A stretch of DNA of 62,830 nucleotides. Origin: Clostridiales bacterium. Lineage in GTDB: Bacteria; Bacillota; Clostridia; Christensenellales; Borkfalkiaceae. The stretch is from the NCBI GenBank assembly GCA_015055505.1, contig SVIB01000008.1:1-62830 (forward strand), read 5' to 3'. Positions within the stretch are counted from its first letter, which is position 1; each line of letters begins with the position of its first letter. Below the pieces are notes generated by a model. It did no database searches. It had not been told where the DNA came from and saw only the letters and a list, made by a program, of their open reading frames with translations. Positions 9,266 through 18,621 of this stretch are shown here, piece after piece. A program made the position numbers and the translations under genes.

Positions 9266-9955
9266 TTAATTCTTCCTATAAAAATTTTTGAGGAGCAGTT
9301 TACACTCCGCGGTAACTCTAAACGAATCTCTAATTTTTGAAATCGACTTGTTTAAAGTAAAAGTTGAAAGGTTGCAATTTTTTATAAATTCAAAGGTTTT
9401 ATCCTTAAATTTAACGAATGCTACCGATATTAGCCACGCTATAGCCATATCGTTATAATACCCTTTTCCGTCAAACTCTTCGCACGTTTTAAATACAAAC
9501 GGAAGAGTGTCTTCGTCAAGGTAAAAATCCATAAGGCAAATTATAAAAAAGCGTAAATGAAATCCTTGCGCCGTATGGATATTTTTCGATAAATACTCAA
9601 AAAATTTTTCTTTGTTATTCTTTATACATTTGATTGACGGCACGAAACTGTCGATATGCGACCAACTGTCGGCGCGCTGAAGATATATCGGCAAATACTT
9701 TAAAAAACCGTCGTATGAAAGTTTTGCAATAATTAAACCGTATAAAAGCGTATCTTCAAAAAATTCAAATTTGCAATTTTCAAGATAATCTTCATAGTTT
9801 TCCTTAAATATATTATCGGCAACTTTTCTAAGCAAAGGAATTCTAACACCTATAAGCGGTAATTTTGAGTTTGCTATTTTAGTTGAAAAATCACAGTATT
9901 TTTTATCGGCTTGGCTATTTAAATATTTAAGCGTTTTACCGTAGAGATTATCCAT
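9266..9955 (-). CDS. AlkD-like DNA alkylation repair protein
   Basis: The 229-residue, all-helical protein resembles the HEAT-repeat DNA glycosylases of the AlkD family (COG4912), which excise bulky or cationic alkylated bases without base flipping. It has W98 and D102 in SWSHIDSF and R135 in GFHLRFF, at spacing close to the W-D-R catalytic set described for Bacillus cereus AlkD. The repeat-like helices ITAKL/LPFVFKTCEEF type pattern continues to the C-terminus. The start overlaps the upstream glycosylase gene by eight bases, so the two base-repair genes are probably translated together. Family assignment is by pattern; enzyme activity is inference, since AlkD relatives differ in activity. 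Confidence 0.8.
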   Translation of the reverse strand: MDNLYGKTLKYLNSQADKKYCDFSTKIANSKLPLIGVRIPLLRKVADNIFKENYEDYLENCKFEFFEDTLLYGLIIAKLSYDGFLKYLPIYLQRADSWSHIDSFVPSIKCIKNNKEKFFEYLSKNIHTAQGFHLRFFIICLMDFYLDEDTLPFVFKTCEEFDGKGYYNDMAIAWLISVAFVKFKDKTFEFIKNCNLSTFTLNKSISKIRDSFRVTAECKLLLKNFYRKN

Positions 9956-10430
9956 TCAAAATCTCCTTAAAAACCTCAATCCACTTATCCTCGTCAAAAC
10001 TTACGTTAGCGGGACTCGTAGATGGCAACTGATAAACTTTTACGGGTAAGCGGTAATTTGAAGAATAAATTTCGTAACACTTTTTTCCGTTGCAAATCAC
10101 CGTATCAATTTTACTTTGAGATAAAATTTCATTCAAATTCGCAACCTTATAATTTTTTAAATCTTCATCCTTTGAACCTACGATATCACAACTTACGACT
10201 ATATCCCATAGAGCAAGTTTATTGGCGATAATAAAGTCGGTCTTTTCCTCAACCGTTTCGGGTTTTTGCGTTTTATAGATTTTAGCAAGCGTTGACCAAA
10301 ACCTATTTCTTTTGTTTCCGTAATAAAACCCCTCAGCCCTTGACGGAACGCTTGGAAAACTGCCAAGTATTAATACTTTTGACTCTTTTGAAAACACGGG
10401 ATTAAACCCGTCTATCATATTGTTGCTCAT
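9948..10430 (-). CDS. Family 6 uracil/hypoxanthine-DNA glycosylase
   Basis: The 160-residue protein belongs to the UDG superfamily branch often called hypoxanthine-DNA or DNA-deoxyinosine glycosylase. These enzymes start repair of deaminated bases. The motif block ILGSFPSVPSRAEGFYYGN followed by KRNRFW is diagnostic. The asparagine of YYGN (N39) is the position reported as catalytic in an archaeal family member. The second motif is LPSTSPAN near the C-terminus. The start codon overlaps the GH13 stop in an ATGA, and the stop overlaps the AlkD-like start, tying it firmly into the glycogen unit. Substrate preference (inosine versus uracil) cannot be read from sequence. Confidence 0.88.
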   Translation of the reverse strand: MSNNMIDGFNPVFSKESKVLILGSFPSVPSRAEGFYYGNKRNRFWSTLAKIYKTQKPETVEEKTDFIIANKLALWDIVVSCDIVGSKDEDLKNYKVANLNEILSQSKIDTVICNGKKCYEIYSSNYRLPVKVYQLPSTSPANVSFDEDKWIEVFKEILNG

Positions 10431-12223
10431 TTGTAAAATATTGCAAAATCATACTTATTTAAAGCGATTTTTGAAGTTTTTACGTTTCTCGTAATTTCTT
10501 TTTCGGCACCTAAAACTTCAACGTCACACACCGCGTCTCCGCAGTTTACAGCAACCGTTAAACTATGATTTTTGTATTCTCTCGTAAAGGTAAATACCCC
10601 TTTATTTTTTTGCACGTCAACTACTTTACCCTCTTTAAAAACAGAGTACTTCTTTCTAATACCGCCGAGATATTTATAAAATTCAAACAACTCGCCTTTT
10701 GCATTTTCTTCTTGAAAACATCTTCTGTTAAAGGGGTCTTTGTTGCCTTCCATTGCCGTTTCGTCGCCGTAATAAATGCACGGCACACCGTATAAAGTAA
10801 ACTGCAAAAGCACTGCGCACTTGACCATCTTTACGCCTTCGTTAAATTCGTACTCGGTAAGTTTTTCATTGACCATATCAATTCTTTCGGTTTTGATATT
10901 ACCGCGTTTGCCGAGCACGGTCAGTATTCTTGGAGTATCGTGCGTGCCTAAAATATTCATCATACAGTTAAGAGCAAAATGCGGATAATTGTCAAGTTGT
11001 TCTCTAACCGTCTTATATAAGAAATTTGCATTACCGTTTATTACGTAATCAATAATCGCATTTTTGAGCGGATAATTCATTACGCTGTCAAGTTCTCCGC
11101 CTTGAAAATACTTACGTCTAACTCCGTACGCAATTTTATTGGTGGCGTCTTCCCAAACTTCACCGATAACGATTTTGTCTTCTCCGTAACTTTTTACCCT
11201 TTGGGTAATCTTTTTTACGAAACTGTCGGGTATTTCGTCAACTACGTCAAGACGCACACCGCTTACGCCTAATTTTAAGCATCTGTCTAAAACGCCGTTA
11301 TCTCCGGTTATAAACTCCTCAAATTCTTCACTGTTTTTGTCTACTGTTGGAAGTGTATCAATCCCCCACCACGAAAGGTAGGTGTCGGGATATTTTTGAA
11401 ATATAAACCAGTGATAATACGGTGATTTTTTATCGTTATAAGCGCCTACTGAATTGTATCTTTTATATTTATTAAAATAAATACTGTCGTCGCCGGTATG
11501 ATTGAATACCCCGTCAATTATAAATTCAATTCCGAGCTCTTTTCCGCTTGAAATAAGATTCTCAAAATCCTCATCCGTACCTAAAAGGCTATCGAATTTC
11601 ATATAATCGCCCGTATCATAGCGGTGATTACTTTTAGCCTCAAATATTGGGTTTAAATAAATTCTCGTTACGCCCAACTGCTTTAAATACGGAAGTTTAC
11701 GTCTTATACCCTCAAAATTCCCGCCGAAAAAGTCGTCGTTTCTTATCTTGCCGTCACGGGGTAAAAATTCAGGAATTCCACCCCAATCTTTTCGCATTCG
11801 CTTGCCGTCTTGTAAGCCGAAACCTTCGGCTTTTGCAAATCTATCGGGCATTATTTGATACATTACGCCACCGCAAAAACTCTTTGGATAAGTTTGATTG
11901 CTATCGTATACTAAAAGTTCAAAATCGCCCGTATATCCACCAATTTCTCCAAAACCAAAATAATCTTTACCTACTTTTTGCCCGTCTACTAAAAAGCAAT
12001 ACCAGTAAAGACCTTTTTTTATAGGCGGTACGGTAAAAGAAAAAGAGTCTTTATTCTTTTTCATTTTTATCCTTTCGGTTTTTCCGTTTTCGTCGCACCT
12101 TAAAATAAGGTAACATATTTTTGCACCGCTTACGTCTATTTTAAATTTTATTGATTGGTTACAAGCCACACCCCCGCTTACACTTTTATAAGCGGGGTTA
12201 AGTGGGTCAAAATAAACTTTCAT
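10427..12223 (-). CDS. GH13 alpha-amylase family enzyme (neopullulanase/maltodextrin-hydrolase type)
   Basis: The 598-residue enzyme should cleave or rearrange alpha-1,4 (and perhaps alpha-1,6) glucans. After an N-terminal beta domain (about 1-105) comes the catalytic barrel with all four GH13 regions: DGVFNH (237-242), GVRLDVVDE with nucleophile D326, IGEVW with acid/base E355, and LGTHDT with D429. A beta-sandwich C-domain ends the protein. There is no signal peptide, so it acts in the cytoplasm, presumably on maltodextrins or limit dextrins left by GlgP. Its start shares one base with the glgP stop. The domain layout suggests a neopullulanase or cyclomaltodextrinase relative; exact specificity is not determined. 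Confidence 0.93.
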   Translation of the reverse strand: MKVYFDPLNPAYKSVSGGVACNQSIKFKIDVSGAKICYLILRCDENGKTERIKMKKNKDSFSFTVPPIKKGLYWYCFLVDGQKVGKDYFGFGEIGGYTGDFELLVYDSNQTYPKSFCGGVMYQIMPDRFAKAEGFGLQDGKRMRKDWGGIPEFLPRDGKIRNDDFFGGNFEGIRRKLPYLKQLGVTRIYLNPIFEAKSNHRYDTGDYMKFDSLLGTDEDFENLISSGKELGIEFIIDGVFNHTGDDSIYFNKYKRYNSVGAYNDKKSPYYHWFIFQKYPDTYLSWWGIDTLPTVDKNSEEFEEFITGDNGVLDRCLKLGVSGVRLDVVDEIPDSFVKKITQRVKSYGEDKIVIGEVWEDATNKIAYGVRRKYFQGGELDSVMNYPLKNAIIDYVINGNANFLYKTVREQLDNYPHFALNCMMNILGTHDTPRILTVLGKRGNIKTERIDMVNEKLTEYEFNEGVKMVKCAVLLQFTLYGVPCIYYGDETAMEGNKDPFNRRCFQEENAKGELFEFYKYLGGIRKKYSVFKEGKVVDVQKNKGVFTFTREYKNHSLTVAVNCGDAVCDVEVLGAEKEITRNVKTSKIALNKYDFAIFYK

Positions 12224-14658
12224 TATTTAATACTTCTTAACTTCCAAATACGTTCAGCGTACTCTTTAATACTTCTATCCGCAGCAAACACGCCTGCGCC
12301 TGCAATATTGTTCAATGACATCTTTTGCCATTTTAACTGGTCTTTATAGGTTTCGTCCGCTTTTTTATGAATAGCAACGTAATCGCTAAAGTCAGCCATA
12401 CACATATACGGGTCGGCAATAGGAGTATTGGTAAGGAGATAATTTGCTATATCGTCGAAGGCTTGACCGTTAAAGCCTGCTCTCAAACTTGCAATTACCT
12501 TTTGTAAAATTAAGTTGTTGTTGTAGAAGGTAGTTGCGTCGTAACCGTGTTTCCAAAGCCATTCTACCTCTTTAGCGTTCATACCGAAAATGAAGATATT
12601 GTCGTCGCCGACTTGCTCTTTCATTTCAACGTTAGCGCCGTCTAAAGTTCCTATAGTCAATGCTCCGTTTATCATAAACTTCATATTACCGGTACCGCTT
12701 GCCTCTTTTCCTGCCGTTGAAATTTGCTCCGAAATTTCACTTGCCGGCATCAAGGTTTCAGACATGGTAACGTTATAATCTTCAATATATACGACCGAGA
12801 GTTTATCTCTAATTCTCTTATCCGGATTTTTACGCAAATCTTCGGAAATAGAACAAAGAAGCTTAATAATTCTCTTTGCCATATAGTATCCCGGTGCTGC
12901 TTTTGCTCCAAAAATAAAGGTTTTAGGTAACATTTTAAGGTCGGGATTTTCTTTTAACGCATTATACAAATAAATAATATGCATTGCGTTTAAAAGTTGA
13001 CGCTTATACTCGTGAAGTCTTTTTGCTTGAACGTCAAACACCGAGTCTACGTTTAATACGACTCCCTCTTTTTTAAGCATTAGGTCGGCGAGTTGACCTT
13101 TTTTAATCTTTTTGATTTCTTCAAGACGTTTTAATACGCTCTCGTCGTTTTCAAAATCTTTAAATTTAGCAAGTTCGCTTGCGTCAGTTATAAAGCCGTC
13201 GCCAATACAGTCGCTCAAAAGCGAGGTAAGTTCTTTATTTGATTGACATAGCCATCTTCTATACGCAATACCGTTAGTTACGTTTGTAAATCTATCTGGA
13301 TAAGCATCGTGGAAATCTTTAAATATACTGTTTTTGATAATATCACTGTGAAGAGCGGAAACTCCGTTTACACTGTGCGAGCCGATAACCGAAAGATTTG
13401 CCATACGCACTTGACCGTGAGAAAGTATTGACATTCTCTCGATTTTATTCCAATCCCCTGGGAATAAATTCCACATATCAGCGCAAAATCTTTGGTTAAT
13501 TTCTTTTATTATCGTATAAATTCTCGGCAGTCTTCTCTCAACGAGGTCTTCACTCCACTTTTCCAAAGCCTCAGAAAGAACGGTATGATTGGTATACGCA
13601 ACGGTTTTAATAACTATATTCCAAGCGTCGTCCCAAGAAAAACCGTGTTCGTCCATTAAAAGACGCATAAGTTCGGGAATACAAAGCGCAGGGTGTGTAT
13701 CGTTGATATGAATTGCCGCTCTATCGGGAAGAGTGTGAAGGTCACCGTATCTTCTTAAATGTTCGTTTAAAATGTTTTGAAGTGATGCCGAAACTAAGAA
13801 ATACTGTTGTTTTAATCTAAGCGATTTACCCTCGGAGTGATTGTCCGAAGGATATAATACCTTAGAAATAAGTTCAGCCTCGTTGTCCTCTTGCATACAA
13901 CGGAAATAATCGCCCTCGGAAAAAGAAGTCATATCAAAATTTCTTACGCTCTTTGCAGCCCAAAGACGAAGCACTGAAACCGCTTGCGAATCTTTACCCG
14001 AAATCATCATATCGTAAGGCATAGCCTCGATTTCTTGACAGTCTACGTGGCGAATTTTCATTCCGTTTTCGGTCCAATCTTCAAGGATTTTACCGTCGAA
14101 TTTAACTCTAACGGACATATCGGCTCTTTGAGTAAGCCAAACCTCTCCGCCCGGTAACCACACGTCGGGAAGTTCGGTCTGCCAGCCCTCAACTATTTTT
14201 TGTTTGAAAAGTCCGTATTCGTAGCGTATAGAATATCCCATAGCAGGATAATTTCCGGTTGCGAGCGCATCCATAAAGCAGGCTGCAAGCCTACCAAGAC
14301 CGCCGTTTCCAAGTCCAGCGTCAGGTTCAAGTTCGTATAAATCTTCTAAAGATAAACCTCTCGTCTTTAAAACTTTGTTAATTTGCGACTCCATGCCAAG
14401 ATTGTATACGTTATTTTTTAAAGACCTACCAAGCAAAAATTCCATGCAAAGATAATATACTCTCTTACCTTTTGCCTCTTTCATTTTGTAGTGATAACTG
14501 TTTCTCTTTTCTAAAAGAATATCTCTAACAGTCATTACTACTGCCTTATAAAGTTGCTCGGTTGACGCGTCTTTTAAAGTAACGCCGAAATATCTCGACA
14601 GTTTACCGCTTATTGCGTCTTTTGTTTCCTTTGGGGTGATTGCCTCAGTCGTACTCAT
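12223..14658 (-). CDS. glgP: Glycogen/maltodextrin phosphorylase
   Basis: GlgP removes terminal glucose residues from alpha-1,4-glucan as glucose 1-phosphate, using pyridoxal phosphate. The 811-residue length fits the family. Visible motifs include MEFLLGRSLKNN near the N-terminus, DAGLGNGGLGRLAACFMD, HINDTHPAL, VFDVQAKRLHEYKRQLLN and the PLP-lysine region EASGTGNMKFMINGALTIGT, followed by DGANVE. It follows glgA by 40 bases, the widest gap inside the unit apart from glgB-glgC, and overlaps the GH13 gene by one base. Synthesis and breakdown genes therefore sit on one transcript, so control of flux is probably allosteric. Confidence 0.98.
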   Translation of the reverse strand: MSTTEAITPKETKDAISGKLSRYFGVTLKDASTEQLYKAVVMTVRDILLEKRNSYHYKMKEAKGKRVYYLCMEFLLGRSLKNNVYNLGMESQINKVLKTRGLSLEDLYELEPDAGLGNGGLGRLAACFMDALATGNYPAMGYSIRYEYGLFKQKIVEGWQTELPDVWLPGGEVWLTQRADMSVRVKFDGKILEDWTENGMKIRHVDCQEIEAMPYDMMISGKDSQAVSVLRLWAAKSVRNFDMTSFSEGDYFRCMQEDNEAELISKVLYPSDNHSEGKSLRLKQQYFLVSASLQNILNEHLRRYGDLHTLPDRAAIHINDTHPALCIPELMRLLMDEHGFSWDDAWNIVIKTVAYTNHTVLSEALEKWSEDLVERRLPRIYTIIKEINQRFCADMWNLFPGDWNKIERMSILSHGQVRMANLSVIGSHSVNGVSALHSDIIKNSIFKDFHDAYPDRFTNVTNGIAYRRWLCQSNKELTSLLSDCIGDGFITDASELAKFKDFENDESVLKRLEEIKKIKKGQLADLMLKKEGVVLNVDSVFDVQAKRLHEYKRQLLNAMHIIYLYNALKENPDLKMLPKTFIFGAKAAPGYYMAKRIIKLLCSISEDLRKNPDKRIRDKLSVVYIEDYNVTMSETLMPASEISEQISTAGKEASGTGNMKFMINGALTIGTLDGANVEMKEQVGDDNIFIFGMNAKEVEWLWKHGYDATTFYNNNLILQKVIASLRAGFNGQAFDDIANYLLTNTPIADPYMCMADFSDYVAIHKKADETYKDQLKWQKMSLNNIAGAGVFAADRSIKEYAERIWKLRSIK

Positions 14659-14698
14659 TTATTGCTCCTGTATAATAGTTTTGAGGTAATAAAATGCC

Positions 14699-16264
14699 TC
14701 AGTTTAAAATATTTTCAAATAATTTTTCGTATTCGCAAGCCGATTTTTTCCAAGTAAAATCAGTCTTAATTGCGCTCTTTTGAAGTTTAGTCCATTCTTT
14801 TTTGTTGCCGAAAGTGTAAATAGCGTCTTTTATAACGTAAAGCATTTCGTGAGCGTTATAATTATAGAATTTAAATCCGTTACCGCTCTTTCTCTCTTCG
14901 TCGTTATAAGCCTTTATGCTATCTGCTAAACCTCCCGTTGAACGGACAACCGGAACGGTTGCGTATTTACATGCAATCATTTGCGAAAGACCGCAAGGCT
15001 CGTGTTTAGACGGCATAAGAAAAATATCCGTACCCGAATAAATTTTACTTGCTAAATCTTTATTGTATGCGATAATCGTTCTGCATTTGCCCTCGTAACG
15101 GTTTGCGACGTCCACGAAATAATCTTCATATTCTTTATCGCCCGTTCCAAGAATTACAACTTGAACGTTTTCCGCTAAAATGTCCTCAAAAACTGCTTTT
15201 ATAAGGTCTAAGCCCTTTTGAGAAACGAGTCTTGTAATTATAGATATCATTGGAATTTCTTCATTTACGGGAAGATTAAGCATTTTTTGCAATTCTTCTT
15301 TACATACTTTTTTACCGCTTAAATCGGTTGCCGTATAATTAGCGAAGAGTTTCTCGTCTTTTTTAGCGCTGTAAACGTCTTCGTCTATTCCGTTTAAAAT
15401 ACCCGTCATCTTATACTCGTTTTCCGCGATTATATTTTGAAGACCGTGAGCAAAGAATGAGTCTTTAATTTCGCTTGCGTAAGTTCTGCTTACGGTTGAA
15501 AACTTTTCAGCAAGTTGTATTGCGCCTTTCATAAGGTTAATGCAACCGTCGTATTCAACCATATCGTAAGCATATTCGGGAAGCCCGAAAACGTCAGCAA
15601 ACATATCAAAGCCGAATTTTCCTTGATATTCTATATTGTGAATGGTAAATAACGCTCTAATTTTATCGTAACGTTCTCTATCTTTATATAAAGTTTTAAG
15701 ATATATAACCGAAAGCGCGGATTGCCAATCGTGACTGTGCATTAAATCGGGATAATAATCGAGATAACTCATCATTTCAAGAACTGCTTTTGAAAAGAAT
15801 GCAAATCTTTCGCCGTCGTCACCGTGACCGTAAAGACCGCTTCTCTTAAAATAATACTCGTTATCAATAAAATAGAAAGTAACTCCCTCGTATTTAGTTG
15901 TAAACACTCCGCAATACTGATTTCTCCAAGAAAGCGGAACGTTAAAATTACCGACGAAACGGAAAGTATCTCTCCACGCAGAAGTAACCGATTGATAAAG
16001 AGGGATTACAACTCTAACGTCGTAATTTCCGTTTTTTGCAAGCGCTTTAGGTAAAGAGCCTATAACGTCGGCAAGACCGCCCGTTCCTGCAAACGGATTT
16101 GCTTCCGACGCAACGAACAATATAGATTTTTTAGGCGTAATCTTAACTTCTACTTTTGACGTATCTTTTACCGCCTTTTTAGTAGCAGTTTTTGTGGCGG
16201 TTTTACCCGCCGTCTTTTTTACAGTCTTTTTTGTTTCAGCATTTTCAGTCTTTTTTACTGCCAT
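14699..16264 (-). CDS. glgA: Glycogen synthase GlgA with a basic Lys/Ala/Thr-rich N-terminal tail
   Basis: GlgA transfers glucose from ADP-glucose to the growing alpha-1,4-glucan (GT5 family, GT-B fold). The enzyme proper begins near residue 47 (SILFVASEANPFAGTGGLADV) and includes HSHDWQSAL, FTIHNIEYQG, the NGID segment, RLVSQKGLDL and the C-terminal MPSKHEPCGLSQMIA, TGGLADS. Two things are odd. Residues 1-46 form a low-complexity tail rich in K, T and A, resembling a histone H1-like tail and absent from ordinary GlgA. The usual K-x-G-G-L substrate-loop lysine is a glycine here (G60 in AGTGGL). I chose the first ATG because it follows GGAG closely and the tail is in frame with it. The protein is 521 residues long. 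Confidence 0.95.
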   Translation of the reverse strand: MAVKKTENAETKKTVKKTAGKTATKTATKKAVKDTSKVEVKITPKKSILFVASEANPFAGTGGLADVIGSLPKALAKNGNYDVRVVIPLYQSVTSAWRDTFRFVGNFNVPLSWRNQYCGVFTTKYEGVTFYFIDNEYYFKRSGLYGHGDDGERFAFFSKAVLEMMSYLDYYPDLMHSHDWQSALSVIYLKTLYKDRERYDKIRALFTIHNIEYQGKFGFDMFADVFGLPEYAYDMVEYDGCINLMKGAIQLAEKFSTVSRTYASEIKDSFFAHGLQNIIAENEYKMTGILNGIDEDVYSAKKDEKLFANYTATDLSGKKVCKEELQKMLNLPVNEEIPMISIITRLVSQKGLDLIKAVFEDILAENVQVVILGTGDKEYEDYFVDVANRYEGKCRTIIAYNKDLASKIYSGTDIFLMPSKHEPCGLSQMIACKYATVPVVRSTGGLADSIKAYNDEERKSGNGFKFYNYNAHEMLYVIKDAIYTFGNKKEWTKLQKSAIKTDFTWKKSACEYEKLFENILN

Positions 16265-16273
16265 ATTTTCTCC

Positions 16274-17386
16274 TTAAATTACAGTTCCTTTAGAAAGGAA
16301 GAACGGATGAGTTTCGTGTCCCGATAAAGTTCTTCCATCTTTAATTACGACGTTTTTATCTGCTATTACACAGTTTAAAGTAATATTTTCTCCAGTTATC
16401 GTATTTTGCATTAAGATACTGTTTTTAACAACCGTACCTCTTCCTACTTTAACTCCTCTAAATATAATACTGTTATAAACTTCTCCCTCTATTTGACATC
16501 CGTCGGCAACGAGCGAATTTTTTACAACCGAATTATCTCCGTATCTCGTAGGCGCAGAATCTTTAACTTTCGTATATACGTTAGCCTTTCTAAATACTTC
16601 TTCTCTCGTATTTCTATCCAAAAATCTCATGCTTTCTTCATAATATTTCAAAAGCGAAGTAATTTCTTCATAGTATCCTTCATGTTTATACGCCATAACT
16701 CTGCCAGTCTTAATTTCGGGAATAACGAGGTCCTTTAAGAAATGCATTTTACCGTGCGACAAAGCGTCTGCTATTAAATTTATAAGCATTCTTCTTTCCA
16801 CAACACAAATATTAGTGTAAAGATTAACGCTTTTTGCCTTACTGTCAAAACTCATTTCGGTAATTACGCCGTCGCCGTTAATTTTAACGAAAGCGTTTGC
16901 GTTTCCTACAACCGTATCCCTTTGTCTTTCAACGTATACGCAAGTAATTAAAGCGTTGGTTTCCTCATGCCTTTTAATTATTGGCTTAAAGTCGATATTA
17001 CATACCATATCCGAATCGCTCATAACGACGTAATCTTCAGTTGACTTGTTTAAAAAACCGATTACGTTTTTAAGAGCCTCTAATCTGGTCGTATAAAGCG
17101 AATTGTTTTCAAGCACGCCAAACGGGGGAAGTATATAAAGACCGCCGTAGTGTCTTGCTAAGTCCCAATCCTTACCGCTACCGATATGGTCCATAAGAGA
17201 TTGGTAATTGCTCTTAGTTATAACTCCAACTTTTGCTATATCGGAGTTTACCATATTAGAAAGAGCAAAGTCTATAAGTCTGTATCTACCGCAAAACGGA
17301 ATAGACGCTACCGTTCTTTTTACGGTAAGTTCAGGCATATTATCGTCGTGAATATTGGAAAAAATTAATCCTAATGCGCTACTCAT
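16274..17386 (-). CDS. glgD: GlgD, regulatory-type subunit of ADP-glucose pyrophosphorylase
   Basis: In Firmicutes ADP-glucose pyrophosphorylase can be a GlgC/GlgD heterotetramer, in which GlgD modulates the catalytic GlgC. The 370-residue protein is a nucleotidyltransferase-plus-left-handed-beta-helix relative, starting MSSALGLIFSNIHDDNMPEL and then VKRTVASIPFCGRYRLIDF. The GG-x-G-x-R-L nucleotide-binding loop seen in GlgC is missing, as is usual for GlgD and consistent with a weakly active or inactive subunit. Hexapeptide-type repeats (IIFRGVKVGRGTVVKNSILM) occupy the C-terminal quarter. It lies 11 bases after glgC and 9 before glgA. Confidence 0.95.
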   Translation of the reverse strand: MSSALGLIFSNIHDDNMPELTVKRTVASIPFCGRYRLIDFALSNMVNSDIAKVGVITKSNYQSLMDHIGSGKDWDLARHYGGLYILPPFGVLENNSLYTTRLEALKNVIGFLNKSTEDYVVMSDSDMVCNIDFKPIIKRHEETNALITCVYVERQRDTVVGNANAFVKINGDGVITEMSFDSKAKSVNLYTNICVVERRMLINLIADALSHGKMHFLKDLVIPEIKTGRVMAYKHEGYYEEITSLLKYYEESMRFLDRNTREEVFRKANVYTKVKDSAPTRYGDNSVVKNSLVADGCQIEGEVYNSIIFRGVKVGRGTVVKNSILMQNTITGENITLNCVIADKNVVIKDGRTLSGHETHPFFLSKGTVI

Positions 17387-17397
17387 AATTCCCCTCC

Positions 17398-18585
17398 TTA
17401 TACGTTTACGTCGATTATTTCGCCCGCTTTAACGGTTTTACCCTTGCCGACCGAAATATCTCTTCCAAGCACGCTTATTTTAAGTTCGTCGCCTTTTTCT
17501 TCGCCTACTGTTGCTCCGCTACCTACGACTACGTTTTCGTCTATTATCGAATAGTTGACGGTTGCGTTTTCTTCAATTACCGTTCCGCTATATATTATTG
17601 CGTTTTTAACGACCGCGCCCTTTTTAACGGTTACGTCGTGAGATAAGATACTGTTTTCAACGACGCCTTCAATCTCACAGCCAGACGCAACGATAGAATT
17701 TACTATCTTTCCGTTTTCGCCAAGATAATGCGGTGGCGCTATAGGATTACGGGATCTTATTCTCCACGTAGGATTATAAATATCAAATTCAGGATTATCA
17801 CCTAAAATATCCATATTCGACTCAAACAGCGAGTTTATAGTACCAACGTCTTTCCAGTATCCGTCGAAGGTGTACGATACCATCTTCTCTCCCGCCTCAA
17901 GCATAGTAGGAAGAACGTTTTTACCAAAGTCCTTAGAACTGTTTGGATCAGCCTCGTCAGCCTCTAAATATTTATAGAGTTTTTCAGCCGTGAAAACGTA
18001 AATACCCATTGACGCAAGGTCGCTCTTCGGTTTTGCGGGCTTTTCTTCAAACTGATATATAACTCCGTTTTCGTCAACGTTTAAAATACCGAATCTCGAC
18101 GCTTCTTCAAGAGGCACTTTAATTGCGGCAATCGTACAGTCGGCACCCGTCTTTTTATGGCGAGCAATCATTTTACTGTAATCCATTTTATAGATATGGT
18201 CGCCCGAAAGAATAAGCACGTATTCGGGATTATATCTTTTTATAAACGAAATATTTTGATATATTGCGTTTGCCGTACCTTTAAACCATTCCGAACCGTG
18301 TTTTGCCTGATAAGGCGATAAGATATGAACTCCCCCATAAGACCTATCTAAATCCCAAGGCTCACCGTTACCGATATAATCGTTTAAAATGAGAGGTTGA
18401 TACTGAGTAAGCACACCTACGGTATCTATGCCGGAATTTACACAGTTTGAAAGCGGAAAGTCGATAATACGGTACTTTCCGCCGTAAGTTACGGCAGGTT
18501 TTGCGATTTTGTTTGTGAGCGCGTAAAGTCTGCTACCTTGTCCGCCTGCAAGAAGCATAGCCACACATTCCTTTTTGTTTATCAT
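17398..18585 (-). CDS. glgC: Glucose-1-phosphate adenylyltransferase, catalytic subunit
   Basis: GlgC makes ADP-glucose from glucose 1-phosphate and ATP, the committed step of glycogen synthesis. The 395-residue protein has [15 protein letters not shown] (nucleotide loop), [30 protein letters not shown], the substrate region VYQFEEKP-type segment ([11 protein letters not shown]) and YWKDVGTI, then a beta-helix of hexapeptide repeats to the C-terminus. It follows glgB by 36 bases and precedes its partner glgD by 11. The length and motifs are normal for the family. Confidence 0.98.
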   Translation of the reverse strand: MINKKECVAMLLAGGQGSRLYALTNKIAKPAVTYGGKYRIIDFPLSNCVNSGIDTVGVLTQYQPLILNDYIGNGEPWDLDRSYGGVHILSPYQAKHGSEWFKGTANAIYQNISFIKRYNPEYVLILSGDHIYKMDYSKMIARHKKTGADCTIAAIKVPLEEASRFGILNVDENGVIYQFEEKPAKPKSDLASMGIYVFTAEKLYKYLEADEADPNSSKDFGKNVLPTMLEAGEKMVSYTFDGYWKDVGTINSLFESNMDILGDNPEFDIYNPTWRIRSRNPIAPPHYLGENGKIVNSIVASGCEIEGVVENSILSHDVTVKKGAVVKNAIIYSGTVIEENATVNYSIIDENVVVGSGATVGEEKGDELKISVLGRDISVGKGKTVKAGEIIDVNV

Positions 18586-18621
18586 ATATTTCCTCCAACA
18601 TATATTTTACTGTTTTATGCT

